Under the pieces are notes generated by a model, which worked only from the letters and a program-made list of their open reading frames with translations, was not told where the DNA came from and did no database searches. A DNA stretch of 64,000 nt from Mucidula mucida. Its lineage: Eukaryota; Basidiomycota; Agaricomycetes; Agaricales; Physalacriaceae. Every line of letters begins with the position of its first letter. Within the stretch, counting starts at the first letter, position 1. Location: positions 62,001 to 126,000 of the forward strand of contig JADNYV010000054.1 in the NCBI GenBank assembly GCA_015501055.1, given 5' to 3'. Below, in pieces: positions 11,269-24,000 of this stretch. The position numbers and the translations under genes are program-made.

Positions 11269-11822
11269 GAGAGGGCACGGCAAGCAGTTGGCGAGATTGC
11301 TGCAAAAAAGTCTCAATCAAGAGATGCCAATGCGGACCCAATGCTGCGTCGAATCCGTTCAGACGAGACCGGCTATAAGTCTGAGTAGGCCAAAAGTGCA
11401 GAACATGCAGTATATCGACGTCTGGGCTCCAGCAAGACCGTCAACGGGGATGAACGACGTCCCGTCGCCGTTCTGCGGTGGTGGTAATGACCTGAGGGAC
11501 CTGGCGGGGCTAAAATCAGCGGCTGTGCACACAAAAGGTAGTCGATGGCGCAGACTGGCAGCTCTGTCCTCGACAGCGGCCGTTCGTTCGCAGCCAGCAA
11601 ATCGACGATGTTATACGCGAGAAATCACTCACAACGAGGAGATGGACGAGGGAAAGAGAGAAAGAGGAACGGACAGATGGCTCACTTTGCTACATGTGCT
11701 TCGAAGGCGCCCTCCCACATGGCATGTCCATATGCCCATATGTTGAATTATGATGTGAAATACGTCAATAAGTAATGCTTTGTGCTGCTCGTCTTACAGC
11801 CGTTGTACACTACATTGCGACA
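11269..11822. other. upstream region of the kinase, 3' flank of UTP6
   Basis: Several medium open frames occur on both strands but none has a recognisable motif or a consistent splice path. The 5' untranslated leader of the kinase probably lies here. Confidence 0.4.
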
Positions 11823-14061
11823 CTAAATTGATACAGTACCCGCAGCGATTATCGTATCCCAGTCGGCCCCCAGTCCTGCGCCTTGCACCACAGAACTAGC
11901 CTCTTTACCCTTCCCATTTCGCAGCAGCCATTTCGCCCATTCTAGACTCGCGGCATTCACATCCTTCCGCCGCCAACGCTCATAGATTTGCCTCATCGTC
12001 GCTTCATCCCCTACCTGGTCTTCAAGCTTAAACACTTCTCGCCATACGTTACCTGTCGTTAGATAAGACTCGTCCATATGGCGTACTCTGTCCCATTCCG
12101 AGCGTTTCGTCGCCTGATCCGAGCTGTGTCCGCCTTTCGGCTCTATACGTTCGCGGTACAGCATCTTCACATACGTGATCAACAATTCTTCATGCACGAA
12201 AAGCAGCCCTGTCCTCATGCTTTCCTTCAGGAGTGTCTGTAAAACACCGATGAGAGAGAGACTTCTCCTACAGGTCCCGCAATGGTAACGGACCTTGTGG
12301 ATAGCAACATTTTCCTCCGTCGTTCTCGTGTCACTGGTGAGTCCCCACAGCCATACAGACAAAACATCTGCATTTGGTCCAGATACGGATCGTCGTGCTT
12401 CTGCCCACGCTTGCACGACCGATTCTTGGCTTCCATACCGTGCTTCCGTCTCCAATCGCACAAGCCACAGACCCGCAGCTCCGGCCACTTGCGACGTGTA
12501 CTTCCGGGCCTTTGTCAGCAGGGCGGTCCCATCTACTCGGTGGTCCAACAGTCTGATGTGGGCGGACAACAGCGAGGGTGATGTCTTCTCCCGCTTTGCT
12601 AGCCGTTCCAGGGATGCGATAAGATACAGCTTCTGGAGGGGCAAAAATACGCTTTACTACCACGCGTCCAACAATGTTCAAACCCGGGACTCACAAGGTT
12701 TTCGTCAATCAATGCGCGACTCCACTCCTGCACGAAATCTGCATATACCGCGAGCACCTGTTCATTTTTGCTATCAGCGGCACGCAACAAAGTCTCATTT
12801 GCACGTTTGATGCCCTCCACTAGTTCATCACCCTTCATTTCTGGCCGTAGGCATCTCGTGCAGAGTATTTTGACAGTGCGTGGGTTATCCGGCAACGTGT
12901 CTTGCAGAACAGCATCCAGATGTTGTATAAGCGATTCCCGGAGATCAGAGGGTACTGGATACTGTGTGAGGACCTCGTTGAAGGATTCAAATAGCTCGAT
13001 CTTGGGCAAGGCTATTTTGAGTTGATCAACAAATCATTCGCATGATACGCAAGTGAATGTGTTCACCTTGGGCTGCGTTTGATATAACGGACTTGACGAT
13101 AGCGCCCTGCATGATTTCTCTGCGGGCCTCGTCCCCTTCATCTAGTGCCGGCTCGTCGTCGTTGTCGATGGGAATCACGTCATCGTGACCGTTGAGGTTG
13201 CTGCTGAGAGCTTTGTCCTTTGCAGCCGCATCGTCCGAGTGCGACTTGTCGTTGATGCCTAGAACACCCCACCTCCGGCGTAGGCTTTCGATGAATCCTA
13301 ATTCCATTCGTACGTACTCTCTCCACATGTCTACGCTGTCAGCGTTTAACCGGAGACCACGTTGCAAAAGAGCTCGCGCAGAGGACGGAGACAGGTGGGT
13401 GAGTTCATGTGAGGCGGCAAGAATGTATAAGGCAGGGGTGTTGGGGTGTAATTGCAATGCTCTGATTTACGTTAAGTGCGTGTTTGATGAATACGCGAAC
13501 GTTGAGCCCACCGTGCGGTTATCCGGCCGACAAGGGTTCGGGCGCCTTCGCGTTTTGCGACTTGAATATACTGTAGCCAGAGGCCAACATCACCCTTGAA
13601 GCGTTTTAATGCCCGTTCAAAGATATGAAATTGGCGGCGGACGAGCGCGTAGTCGGATATGGTGCTAGGCGAACGAGGTATCTCTGCGAACGGTCAAGTC
13701 GAGAAGAGTGTCGGGACCTAGAAGCTCACGTAGGCGCTCTACGCGTTTTCGGCGGAGCTGTTCGAGACCCATTTCATAGGTAGCATAGCGCAGAAAGTCG
13801 GCTTTTTTGGCGACTCGGCGGACCAAGGCAGACTCAAATGCGGTCCGTTTCTTGACAATGTCTTTTGTTTCTTTCTATACGCTTTGTTGGAGTGCTATAG
13901 ACTACGCCCAGCCCAGATGTAGTGACCCACCAGTGTGAACAGATTTTTTTCGACAAGATCCTTGAGCTCTTGGAGCATCTACGATTTTCGGGATGGTTTT
14001 ATTTTATTTTTATCAACAATGAGAGAAATACCTGCTCTTGCTGGAAATGGACGCGCTCCAT
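11823..14061 (-). CDS. UTP6: U3 snoRNP / SSU processome subunit UTP6
   Basis: UTP6 is a HAT-repeat subunit of the UTP-B module of the small-subunit processome, needed for 18S rRNA maturation in the nucleolus. ATG 14061 starts MERVHFQQEQMLQELKDLVE, the hallmark N-terminus, followed by KKRTAFESALVRRVAKKADF and the signature RRQFHIFERALKRFKGD with LWLQYIQVAKREGA. HAT repeats follow (for example HPNTPALYILAASHEL and DMWREYVRMELGFIESLRRR), with an acidic insertion near 13150. The gene has at least seven short introns, one of 46 nt with the sharp junction ERL/QIPRSPSTISDY. It ends in WAKWLLRNGKGKEASSVV and a short tail. The plus-strand gene at 14175 starts 113 bp from its ATG. Confidence 0.92.
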
Positions 14062-14174
14062 GTTGAGGGCGATTGGAGTGTGTCAAGAGAGTGGTGGTTG
14101 TGGCTGTTGCCCGGAGCGGAACAAGACAAAGAGAGGTTGAGGGCTTTGTTGACACTGTTGCCACTTTGATCACT

Positions 14175-16003
14175 ATGCCACCATCCAAGACTCACAGATC
14201 CTCGTCTTCTGGGGCTCTGCGCTCTCACTCCCGCTCCTCGTCCTCCACAAAACTCGGCCCTAATCTTCAGCTCACTGCCAACAATTTTCCGGCGCCCAAA
14301 GTCGAAAAAACAAAGAAAAATGGCCACGAAGTACGTTGTCAACAGCTTAACGGTGGCACAGCGCGCTAACAGCAGTCTAGTCTCACGCTAGAAATACCAC
14401 TCCTCTGCTACGAACCCATAGTACTCTCCGTGTTGATTCGAGAGAGCCCCATGTCGCCAAACGGCCAGCTGTACCACCGCCAACTACTACCAAGGTCCAC
14501 GGCTCAAAACTAAAGGGCGGCTTTGCTGTGAATCTACAAGACGATGACGACGACGACGCCTGGGTGTCCAGCGAAAGCGGAGCAGATACACCTAATCGCT
14601 ATAACGAGTCCGATACAGATAGCGATTCGGAAACGACCACTTCGGCGACGCCCATCGTCCGAGAGGTCGTCATGCGTCCTCCCCGCGTCGCCAAGCGCAC
14701 GTCGTCGACGGGCAGCGGCAAACACCGACCTGTAATTGCACGCACCGAGACCAGTAAACAATCGAGGCCCGCTGCTCTACAAACACAGCAACAGCGCGTC
14801 TCCCAAATGGTCACCAAGGGCCCGCCAAGTCCCGTCTCTCCTAATCCCGTACCACCATCTCATTCTGCCCCGCTCAGTAGACAACCAGCTGATTCCCAAA
14901 TGGTTACTTCTGTCCCCAATCAACAAACTCACAACGGCCCCCCTCATCTGACTGCCGATGAAGCACAAAGCATGCGACGAGCAGAGGCAGAGCGGCGTCG
15001 TGTAGAGGCAGACAGAGCTCAATCCGAATTCCCTCCCCAGCCAAAAGTTAATGGCTCGCTCAATTCACGTCTTCCGCCCCCTGGTCAATTCCTCGAATCG
15101 CAAAGTCGTGCAGGCTACAGTCGCCCGCCCTCGGCCCGTGGGCTCAGTGATTATAGATTAATGGAACCCACCGCCGCAGCGCGCTTCGCACAGGCTATTG
15201 CATCTCAGGACCAAGATCCGGACCAGATTGCCGCTGCATTATCTAAACCCAGCTCGCCCAATGTCAAGGAGAACAAATTATCTTCACAGCACAGGGTCCC
15301 CTCCGAACCCGCCTCTGCACTTGCACGGACCAACGGCATCAAGACAGATGTCAGTGATCATCGCAGACATAGTTCTCTTGCTGTCGGGACAGAGGGTCAT
15401 GCGATCAACGATGGTGCCACCTCCCCAAAGGGCAAACGCCATTCCCGTCCTTCCTCCATTTATTCTGTCTCCAGCAAGCATCTTCGTCCCCATCCGCTGA
15501 TAAGGGGACAGTCCCATGGCCCAAGTGCCCCGCTAGCGCCACTGGCTGTCATGCCTGATTCCGCAAAGGCACAACTGTCCACCTCGGTGCCCAAGGACAA
15601 CGATTTTCCTCCTTCTCCACTCTCCGTTTCCACTGCTCCTTCTTCTCCAGAAGGCCCTTCTTCGCAGAGTCGACGTCCATCAGTTTCATCGGCGCGCAGT
15701 GTCGCGACCTTGCCACTTCCTCCAACTAATAAAGATGCACGATGGGGTGACAGAACGCGGACGTTGTCCACCATCTCATCTTCTTCCACCATCGCTGCTC
15801 TTTCTTCTCTTGTCCACCATCAGATTACCCCATCGCATCGGATATCCTTCTTCCCCAATATTGACGAAGAGGACATCCAGAAAATCCATTCTTTACCTCC
15901 ACCTGGTGTGACTAATAGCCACCTTCAGTATATAGCTCATCGTTCTCCTTTGCGGGAATCGTATGATCGCATAATGCGAGCAAAGGCTGGCAAAATGCAG
16001 TAG
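14175..16003 (+). CDS. disordered protein with acidic WVSSESGA motif, function unknown
   Basis: Two exons (14175-14330, 14381-16003), 592 residues. Nearly the whole chain is low-complexity Ser/Pro-rich and probably disordered. Two blocks look ordered or conserved. Near residue 120, GGFAVNLQDDDDDDAWVSSE precedes SGADTP. At the C-terminus there is HRISFFPNIDEEDIQKIHSL and SPLRESYDRIMRAKAGK. A short charged helix (MRRAEAERRRVEADRAQ) lies near residue 260. An acidic D/E-W-V-S-S-E-S-G-A-T-P block also occurs in other fungal regulatory proteins as I recall, but I cannot name a family with confidence. It shares a 113-bp divergent spacer with UTP6. Confidence 0.75.
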
Positions 16004-16186
16004 ATCTCGGGTTATTTATTTAAATGTGTGTGCGCATTGGTTAGCAATTGACAATTCTTTACCTTACTGTACTTGTATATACCACCTTTCTTTATCTGTA
16101 ACGCGTATCAATGGCATGTTCATGACTGACGACCGTAATCTTCGGCTACATTTTAAGGATTCATAATTCTACACGAACGAAGTTGT

Positions 16187-17736
16187 TCACGACCCACTTG
16201 GGCTCGACGACGTACTAGGAGTGGCGGTTCGGCTCGGCAGGCCCCGGCGCTGAGTAGAAGGACTACGACGGTGGTACGGCAACGACTCCTCTGAACTGTA
16301 CCTATTGTCCCTACGATATGGAGAAACAGACCGCGAAGGGGGTAGAGTCTCCAAGCCTTGCAAACTGAAGGCAAAAGCCTGGCTTTCCATGAGATAATGA
16401 TTCTGCGCAGCTAGAAACTCGGGGGATGGCGCTTGGTCGCTGGCACTGGAGCCCTCGGAGCCAGGGGAATCTACACTATAGTTTGGCTGAGACAATGTGT
16501 AGAGCCTGTTTTCTAGAGGTGTTGGGTAAGGAGGAAGGCTGGGACCGGCACGCTCTAAAGAGGGGTAGGGTTGCAACCCCGTATTGAAGTCATCAAAGGA
16601 GTTATCTTCCTCGAGAGACGCGCTATTCTGACGGCTCCCACGTCTCCTGTTACGCCGCCCGTTTGGATTGGTGACCACGTCGAGTTCCCATAGTCCGCCT
16701 CTGCCTGGTTGGGTCGACACCCGCTTCGTTCTTTTGAATAAAGTGTAAGACGAGAGCGCGTGCTTTAGAGTTTCCTACAGGATCACAGTTCTTCAGATCG
16801 ATAAGATCTCGTTGATAAAAAGGAATATGGACGAACCGACAACTCTCTCTTGTCAGTGTAATACGCATATCGCTCCTTCAGCATATCGCGTATTTCCGAC
16901 GAACTCGCCTTTTGTCGAGGGTGACTGTAGATGGCAACGGCGGCGAGCTGAAGCATTGTATAGGGTGGCTTATCGTTGGGATCGCGGGGACTGTGAAGAG
17001 CGTCCAACGTGATCGGCGTGTTCGGATGAAGTCCTGACAGGAAGCTTTCACCTCGCAGCCACACCTCGACGCTGTGTGAGGCCGTAGGAGTGTGATGACT
17101 GGGAACAGTATGATCCATATGTCTGATGGTAGGGATTGAGGGCGCAGGATCTGGTGAATCATGGTATAGGCTCGAACCTACAGAGCGATGGGGCAAAATT
17201 GAGAGTGCTCACCGTGAGCGAAAGAAGGACGATGAACGAGGCGCTCAGAATCTTGACTGTGAGAGTCTCGACCAAGGTGACGATCATCGAGTCGGGGTTG
17301 GAAATATCCTTGGGAACCTGTACCCACAACATAGGCGCCTGACGCTGTAGAGCCCCGATCGGAATACTAGGGAAAATAAGTCAACGTCGAGTCAATGAGG
17401 AGTGGGACTGACTGGCAGTCGATGCTGACTTGGGTATTGCTGCTCCGTGGAAGAATTTGTAGTCGGTAAAGGAAGCTGATACTGTGGCGGTGGCTGCTCT
17501 AGCGGGTACCTGAGTTGAGAGCCCCACGTCTCGTTTTCGTGGTGTCCAGAGGCCTCTCCTTCAGTATAGCCTGATATCCATGGAGCATGACTTCCACCTG
17601 AATGGGGCCACTCGTCGGAATCCTCTTCTGAGCGAGAAAATGACAATGGAACGGGAAAAAGGCCGGTGCCAGGTCCATCTGCCGTACTTCGTATGGGAAA
17701 GAGTCCGCTGTGATATTCGGGGCGGATGCTTTGCAT
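16187..17736 (-). CDS. forkhead-domain transcription factor
   Basis: Minus-strand gene of about five exons. After about 200 residues of Pro/His/Ser-rich sequence the forkhead domain begins at KPPYTMLQLAAVAIYSHPR and continues through SSSEIRDMLKERYAYYTD. It then crosses an intron (GTTCGT donor, TGTAG acceptor) into ETLKHALSSYTLFKR and closes with PGRGGLWELDV. These correspond to forkhead helix 1, helix 2, recognition helix 3 and wing 1. The conserved Trp before helix 3 is absent, since ELS precedes ETLKHALS. The domain is followed by the basic patch NPNGRRNRRRG, a likely nuclear signal. The C-terminal 170 residues are disordered. ATG 17736 lies directly after a possible acceptor, so an upstream exon is possible. 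DNA binding is family knowledge; targets are unknown. Confidence 0.85.
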
Positions 17737-18621
17737 CTGTGAATATCCTATACCCAGAATCAGTCAGGTCTATCGAAATTTGGCATCATGCGGGAAGCAC
17801 GTGGAAGAAAAGACGGAAAGGAAGCGAAGAATAAACTCAAAGCCCAGTCAATCAACTGACGTACCGTATACAGGTGAAATGCTGTGGTTTAGAGTACAAT
17901 AAGCGACAGAAAATGAGAGTGCCACGGGATAAGGCAGGGAGAGAATGCAGTGTAATGTGTGTCCCGTCAAGAAGCACTCCTACGCAACGTTGACCGGCTT
18001 TTGTATGTGAAGGCACCACTGTGACAGTGTTTCCTTCGGGTGACATACAAAGTACCATTCGTAGCAAATCTCTTGAATTGCTTTTGAAGCCGGCCTCCGA
18101 TGATTGCCTCTAGGTTCTTTACTCCATCAACTCGGAAACAGATGCTAAATTTCGTTGTTTTATTGAGGATGGTGAGGCGTCCTTACCATAATCGGTAAGT
18201 GCTGTTGTTGTTGGTTTTGGTTTGTGGGACCAAGCCGCGATGCCGGCAAGGGGATAGCCATAAAGTCTTGTCGCTTCCAGGTTTTATTGCATCTAGAAAC
18301 TAATTGTGTGGAGTCCAAGTAGGCCACGAGCAGGAATAACGCAACTGAAGTGTGGCAACAACTTCAAAGTTAGGATCAGAACATTATGAGATTCGACAAT
18401 ATCAAAATGGCCAAGTCAACGGAAACAAAGATGGGAAAGTTACAATAGTGCATTACTTCGAGTTACAATCGACTGAGGTATCGCAGTGATATTTTGTTCA
18501 AAGCGTAGTTTCCTCTTTGGGTCAACTTCGGCGTTCCTTCAAGAACGCCGGACTTTGCCGAGAGAAGGTGTCAGGTGAGTTTTAAGAATGTTGACGAAGA
18601 GAGAATGGACCGCGTACCCTC
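17737..18621. other. long non-coding gap upstream of the forkhead gene
   Basis: About 880 bp without a supportable gene. It probably holds the promoter and 5' leader of the forkhead gene. A minus-strand frame at 17852-18067 has no recognisable motif. It contains the hairpin at 18529-18550 listed separately. Confidence 0.45.
18529..18550. repeat. perfect 8-bp inverted repeat
   Basis: CGGCGTTC, a 6-nt spacer, then GAACGCCG. It lies about 70 bp past the MED1 stop, so it would form a hairpin in the MED1 transcript if still transcribed. Role unknown. Confidence 0.6.
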
Positions 18622-18630
18622 TTAAGAGGG
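18617..18630. repeat. 14-bp perfect palindrome over the MED1 stop codon
   Basis: CCCTCTTAAGAGGG reads the same on both strands. The central TAA is the MED1 stop codon on the minus strand (18622-18624). Confidence 0.6.
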
Positions 18631-20922
18631 GCCCGGTGAGCGCGCCCAAATACGCCCAGGGAGTCCAAGTGTACCTCCGCGGCGACATACTTCTTCCAAA
18701 ATATCTTGGTTTAAGTCAGCGCCCAATGCGCCATTCACCTGAACGTCAACTCCCCGAGCCTTCAGTTCATCATAAGTGACGGCAATTCCCACCGAACCAG
18801 AGATTGGCGGACGCTCTGGTGCCATCATCACTATTTTTGGACGGTGCGTATGCACATCAGTGAGAGCTGGGTTCCGCTCAAAAGACGTAACAGAGTATTC
18901 GGATGGGAGAAAGAGATTCACGGGAATTTTTCGAGGTATGATTGTCCCACTGAGAACAGCTTCCAGGTCCGCCTCTGTAGCCTCTGTATCGTCTGGAGGC
19001 ACGTCATTGGTCGATTTCAAGCCTTCGGGTGTCCAGTCGCATCCAAGAAGAACTTCATTGAGCCAACATTGTTCGCGGACAATCTGTTTGATGATATGAG
19101 TGTCGTTCGCCATATGTCAATATGACATTACCTCCAGTACTCCCCAAACTTCCTTGATGCTATGAACAGGGACCTTCTCTAATATAAATCCCGGTTCCTC
19201 AGGAGCAGTCAGCCGCAGTTGTAATGGCGGATGCATTGCTGATGGAGATCGCTTGGAGTATGCACTATAAATGAGGACAGAGCGAAGAGAACAGTACTTA
19301 CATAGACAGCTGTGTATCTTTCCGGCGAGGCCGGATTGGAAGGATTGAGCTAGAACAAAGATGTAAGAATGAAAGAAGATTTGATGAGGAAAAATCATGA
19401 ACCAATAAATCGATCCAGCTTCCCGTACCAAAAGATATGATGTTCACGGTATTCATCTCGTCCATACTGCTAAGCGGATTGACCACAAGCTCGATGTCGC
19501 GCATTCTAGACTGGCTGACGACGACACCCGGGTGTCTTCCACCTTCAGTGAAATCGAGTAACCAAGATGGCTTTTCCAAGTCAAAGGGCGAGGAAGAAAT
19601 GTCTGCTGTCTGGGGGAAAGTATGTTCACGAGCACCATCAGGAACCAGAGGAAAAGCGGGACGAGTTGTTAGCGTGGGCATGGACATCGAAACCGAAAAG
19701 GAATGGACATCCGAACGGCTTGACAGCGCAAGGGACGCTAACGTGACACCTTTGGGCCTTCTTGGTAATTGTTTTCGTATCTCGGTAAAGGGTATGTCTA
19801 GCAGAGGGAGATGAGGAGACTGTTCAAAGGCAGCTGGATTACGAAGAAGCTGCAGATATGCTCCTGGGGAAAGATATACGAGAAATGATATCGAGGGAAG
19901 CCTGAGGTATGGTAGAGGTAGAGCATGCGCTCTCAGGAGGAAAACGTCCAAAGGCGCCCGCTCTTGCGCTAGCGAGCTGTAATTTGATCAGACACGAAAG
20001 GCGTTTCAAAAGTAATACGAACGAGGCGATAACTTTGGCTTCCGCACTGGCAAACACTTCTACGTCGCGGCACAACGCGTCAACTTCCACAAACCATCGA
20101 AGACCACCATCCTCTCCCTTTCGTTCGGCGAATCGGTCAAGCACGACCAGATATTGTAAATGGTCATTGATGATTATTCCCAGCCTTGCGGCCTCGAGTG
20201 GATCCAGTTCTGCTTCTGGTCGCTGTATTTCGATGCAGAAAGCCTGCATGCTGTGACACAGGAATGCGTCAAGCGAATTGGAGCCTTCCGTGTTTGATTC
20301 TGCCCCAGGAATAGCATAGGAAGTTTTGACATTGGAGATGCGGATGCTAGGACGAAGAGGATTCGTTCGATCGACAGAGAAATCGATATCCACGACAAGG
20401 ACCTTTCCACCGAAAACGAGAGTGACAGTGCCTTCGTGGCCTTCGTCCTTGAATGTCTCCATCCCTACTGATCGTCCCCAGGTCTCGAAGCGAGATATAC
20501 ACCACTCGACCAGCACTGTTCGATCCAGCGGGATGTCTTCGCCATACTTTACACGGGATTTCTTTTTCAACGTGTCGACTGTTTGCTGAATGTTGAGGTC
20601 TGACTGGCATGGTCGTCGTTAATAAACGCAGCCATGTCTGTATGCAATACGACCTGACCACATGAAAAGACCGTGAAATATTCGCGTGCTCACGCAGACG
20701 CGATATGAGCTTCGCATCTCCAAAGTTGGTTGAGTCGTATATGCTGAGAGACTGACTAAGTCTATTGGTAGCCTCGATGATATCCTGCAACGCGTTGGAC
20801 GACGGTCCAGCTGAGGACGCGAAGGGATGAGTTGCATGGGACAACGAGCCGCGTCGCTGGATGTCCTGAAGGGTCGAAAGCAGCGTTTGTGGGAGTGGTT
20901 GATTTGGTTTAGGTGTGCTCAT
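18622..20922 (-). CDS. MED1: Mediator complex subunit 1
   Basis: MED1 is a middle-module subunit of Mediator, linking activators to RNA polymerase II. ATG 20922 begins MSTPKPNQPLPQTLLSTLQD. The body contains EWCISRFETWGRSVGME, then GTVTLVFGGKVLVVDIDFSV, SFLVYLSPGAYLQLLRN and PLQLRLTAPEEPGFILEKVP. This order of beta-rich blocks fits the fungal Med1 domain. At least six exons are needed. Clear junctions are the intron between GVWGVLE and IVREQCWLNEVL, and a GTACTG-donor intron (about 59 nt) between YTAVYV and MHPPLQLR. The C-terminal 100 residues end in WARSPGPS. MED1 diverges fast, so the call rests on overall pattern and length (about 650 residues). Confidence 0.72.
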
Positions 20923-21045
20923 GGTGGTTAGTGGACAAGGCTGCCCAATCACGACATCACGTCACAAGGGTTTGTATACACTAAGTACTTGTAATACACA
21001 GGGTGTGTGCTATGGATACAACGTGCTGAAGAGTCCTAAATAATT

Positions 21046-24000
21046 CTATTGTTGCTGCTCACGCAAATTCCACAAGGACACGATCTCGTCCAAAGAACGA
21101 ACAGACCATCCCGAACCAAAAACAGTCGTCATTTTCGTTCCAGTCGCATGCAGCACTTCCTTAATCCCTTGGTCAAGAGACGCGGCATCCATAGTACCCG
21201 CGGGTGGGCTACCTGGATAACACTGGTTATATGCATCATTCGCCAAGGTCTTCAGTATGGCCAGCAAAGTTGATACGGGAACGCCGTTCCTCAACAAGTA
21301 CCACGCAAGCTTGTCGCCATCACCCTCTTCCAAGGGTACTTCGCCGCCCACAGTATAACTGCTCAACAACGAGAGGAAAGTGGAATCATTGCGGACGTCG
21401 TCCAGATGATGGTCCAAAGACAACAATGCTGCCATCACGGTACTATCTCGAATCAAAGGTGTTCGCGGGTTGTTTTCAGAGCGGCCACTGAAACGGCGAT
21501 CGAATATCTTGCTATAAAAGTCGGCAGCAAAGCGTAGCTCCTGTAGTCGCAGATGGAAGTACGGATCACCCATCTTCATGTTGCGATACATAAACAACGT
21601 GAGATGAGACTGCAATGATTGTTGCTTTCCTTGCAAGATAGAGTCGTAGAGAGCGGCATGACAGTAACTGTAGAAGAGGCGTTCCATAGCCGTATCGTCT
21701 TCGCGAGCAGCGAAGTGATCAGCGAATGCAAGATATGTTGGATCATTGGAAAAGGAAGTGATAAACTCGGAAAGATCGCTCGCTGGATGCGTCTTTGTAT
21801 CTGTCAATTGGGGATAATCCAACGTCGCAGCCTCTCCGGCCGATGATCGTGAGCGAACGAACAGACTTCGGCTCCCTCTTGGATCCTCAGTGTACGAAAG
21901 GAAGGCAGTTCGCCGTTTGACATACAGCGTCTGACTGCGAACCAAACTCTCTCTGTGCTGGGCAATCTTTTCCAAGTCGAGATGGAATGGCCAATATCGA
22001 GGCGTGTCAACGCGAATGGAGGTGATCTTGTCGATTTCTGGAATGAGAGTAGGTGATATCAACTGTGTCGTCCCACTTTCCTTGCCATCGCGAACGGAGA
22101 TTTTGAGAGGAAGATATACGACGTCTTTTGTCTGGACATCTCTCGCTACGAGACATCGCGGCTCAACGGCCATTACCCAAAGATGTCGAAGAGCTTGGAG
22201 ATAGACCTTGTTGTCAGCAGACGTCTGGTGGTAGCGCGGGAAGAAGGCAATGACCATGCAAGCAATGGCAGCGTCTGATGTTCCTAGAGTGAATCGACCA
22301 CCACCTAGAAAGAGTAGACCAATGGCTTGATACGTAGATATATGTATCCCATATTTGTGCGACGGATGATACATGGTCTGGTTGAACATGCCGTACGCGT
22401 ATCGAAGCCGACGGAAGGAGGTGATTTCGCCAGTACCGGCCATAACCATGCTGAGGGAGACCGACAAGAGGTTTAATCCATCTCTGACAGCGGATCTCTT
22501 GATACGATGATCGAATGTTGGGCCTAGAAGAATATTTAGTAAGCGCAAGTCGTCCTTGAAGGTACGTACCATTTGTATACACCAATCGTGTAAAGAGGTC
22601 GTAATAACGAATGATCAGCTTGTAAGCTTCTTGACGCGCCGTCCCTGCGTACTTCAATCCCACGACGAAACAGCACCCAGCAATGATGTTATAATACGCA
22701 AGCTCCAGAGAATCGTCCACAACAGCACCGTTTTTGACCCTAGCTTCAATCGACGAACGAATAGTTTGAGGAATTTGATTCTGCAACCACTCAAGAGACG
22801 GGGTAATGCCATTCCACATGATGAGCGATCTTGCAATCACTCTAATCAGCAAGAAACTGGGCTGAATCGCGTTCAGGCTCAGGGCGGTATCTGGTAGCGT
22901 GAGTATGTCTGCAATGTCCTTTCTCTCTGTACGAAGGTACATCAGACCGATGGCGATGGTCGCAGCCGGACTAGTCAACGTCAAATCGAATTTGGCCTGT
23001 TTGTTTGTCAAATTTGAGCCCAGTAGTAGTGAGGGTTCGCCATGAATCAGAACGTTCAAGCGATCGACCATCTCCATATCCGCTGGAATGTCTGCGCCTT
23101 TCCCGAGCATAATCATGCCAAACGCCAAAGCCGCTGAGGTTATATATGCCTCGCGATGATCGTTAAGGAGGTTCGCTTGGGCGAGGTCCTCACGACTGAT
23201 CTCCTTCAGGCACATATCTGCGTAGCGTCGGTGCTTTGTGCCAATGTATAGCAGACCCATTCCAATGAGGCCAGCCGATTGAGTCATCAGACTGATGTTC
23301 AAATCCACAGTCGGAGAGGGTAGAAGGGCGGGAGTATGCACTGCTAAAAGCTTTGTGACCTTGTTGTTGCCCGTCCCAGCATTAGCGGCCGCCAACCCGA
23401 GCAGAATGCCGATACTAGTCAAGTCGTGTTTTGGAGTAAGGTATTGGAACGAATTCCACGCTACCATCTGCTTTAAATGACCACTCAACCCCAACCCAAA
23501 CACAAATCCAGCATGCGCAGCAGAAAGATCGCCTGGCTTATTGAACGATATCCACGAGCTTTCTACGCCTTCGGCAGATGGAGATATCCGCAACCCGGCA
23601 GCTACGCCATTGTGAAATTCGCCCCAGAGGGCAGAATCCGCTAGAAGCAGCTTCATTTCCAGATTGACCACGACATTATGAGGATGGATGCGAATATTGT
23701 AGTTGAGGTGCGGAATGGTGTAGGACTCGCGATGCACTCTCGAGACCGACCCATAAGTGAACATAGCTCGACCAAAAGCCAGACCTATCGTCTTCTCGGC
23801 GATGCGTATCGCCTGATGTTGATATTCTTTGTTTTGGTCAAGTTCGTTTCTGTAGACGCTATTAGTGACGAAAATAGGAGACAAAGAATACTGACGGTTG
23901 TTCTGGTCTTTCCGTATTCAATTGCTTGTAGGTTTGTATGCTCGACGAGTTCAGCATACGCGCGACATCCTCCAAACGTCTGTCCTGTCCGAATCGGATA

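Noticed and set aside
19200..19320. 37-nt intron in MED1 at 19264-19300
   Set aside because: GTAAGT to ATAG would give a stop soon after the junction. A GTACTG donor with an acceptor 26 nt further on keeps frame into MHPPLQLR.
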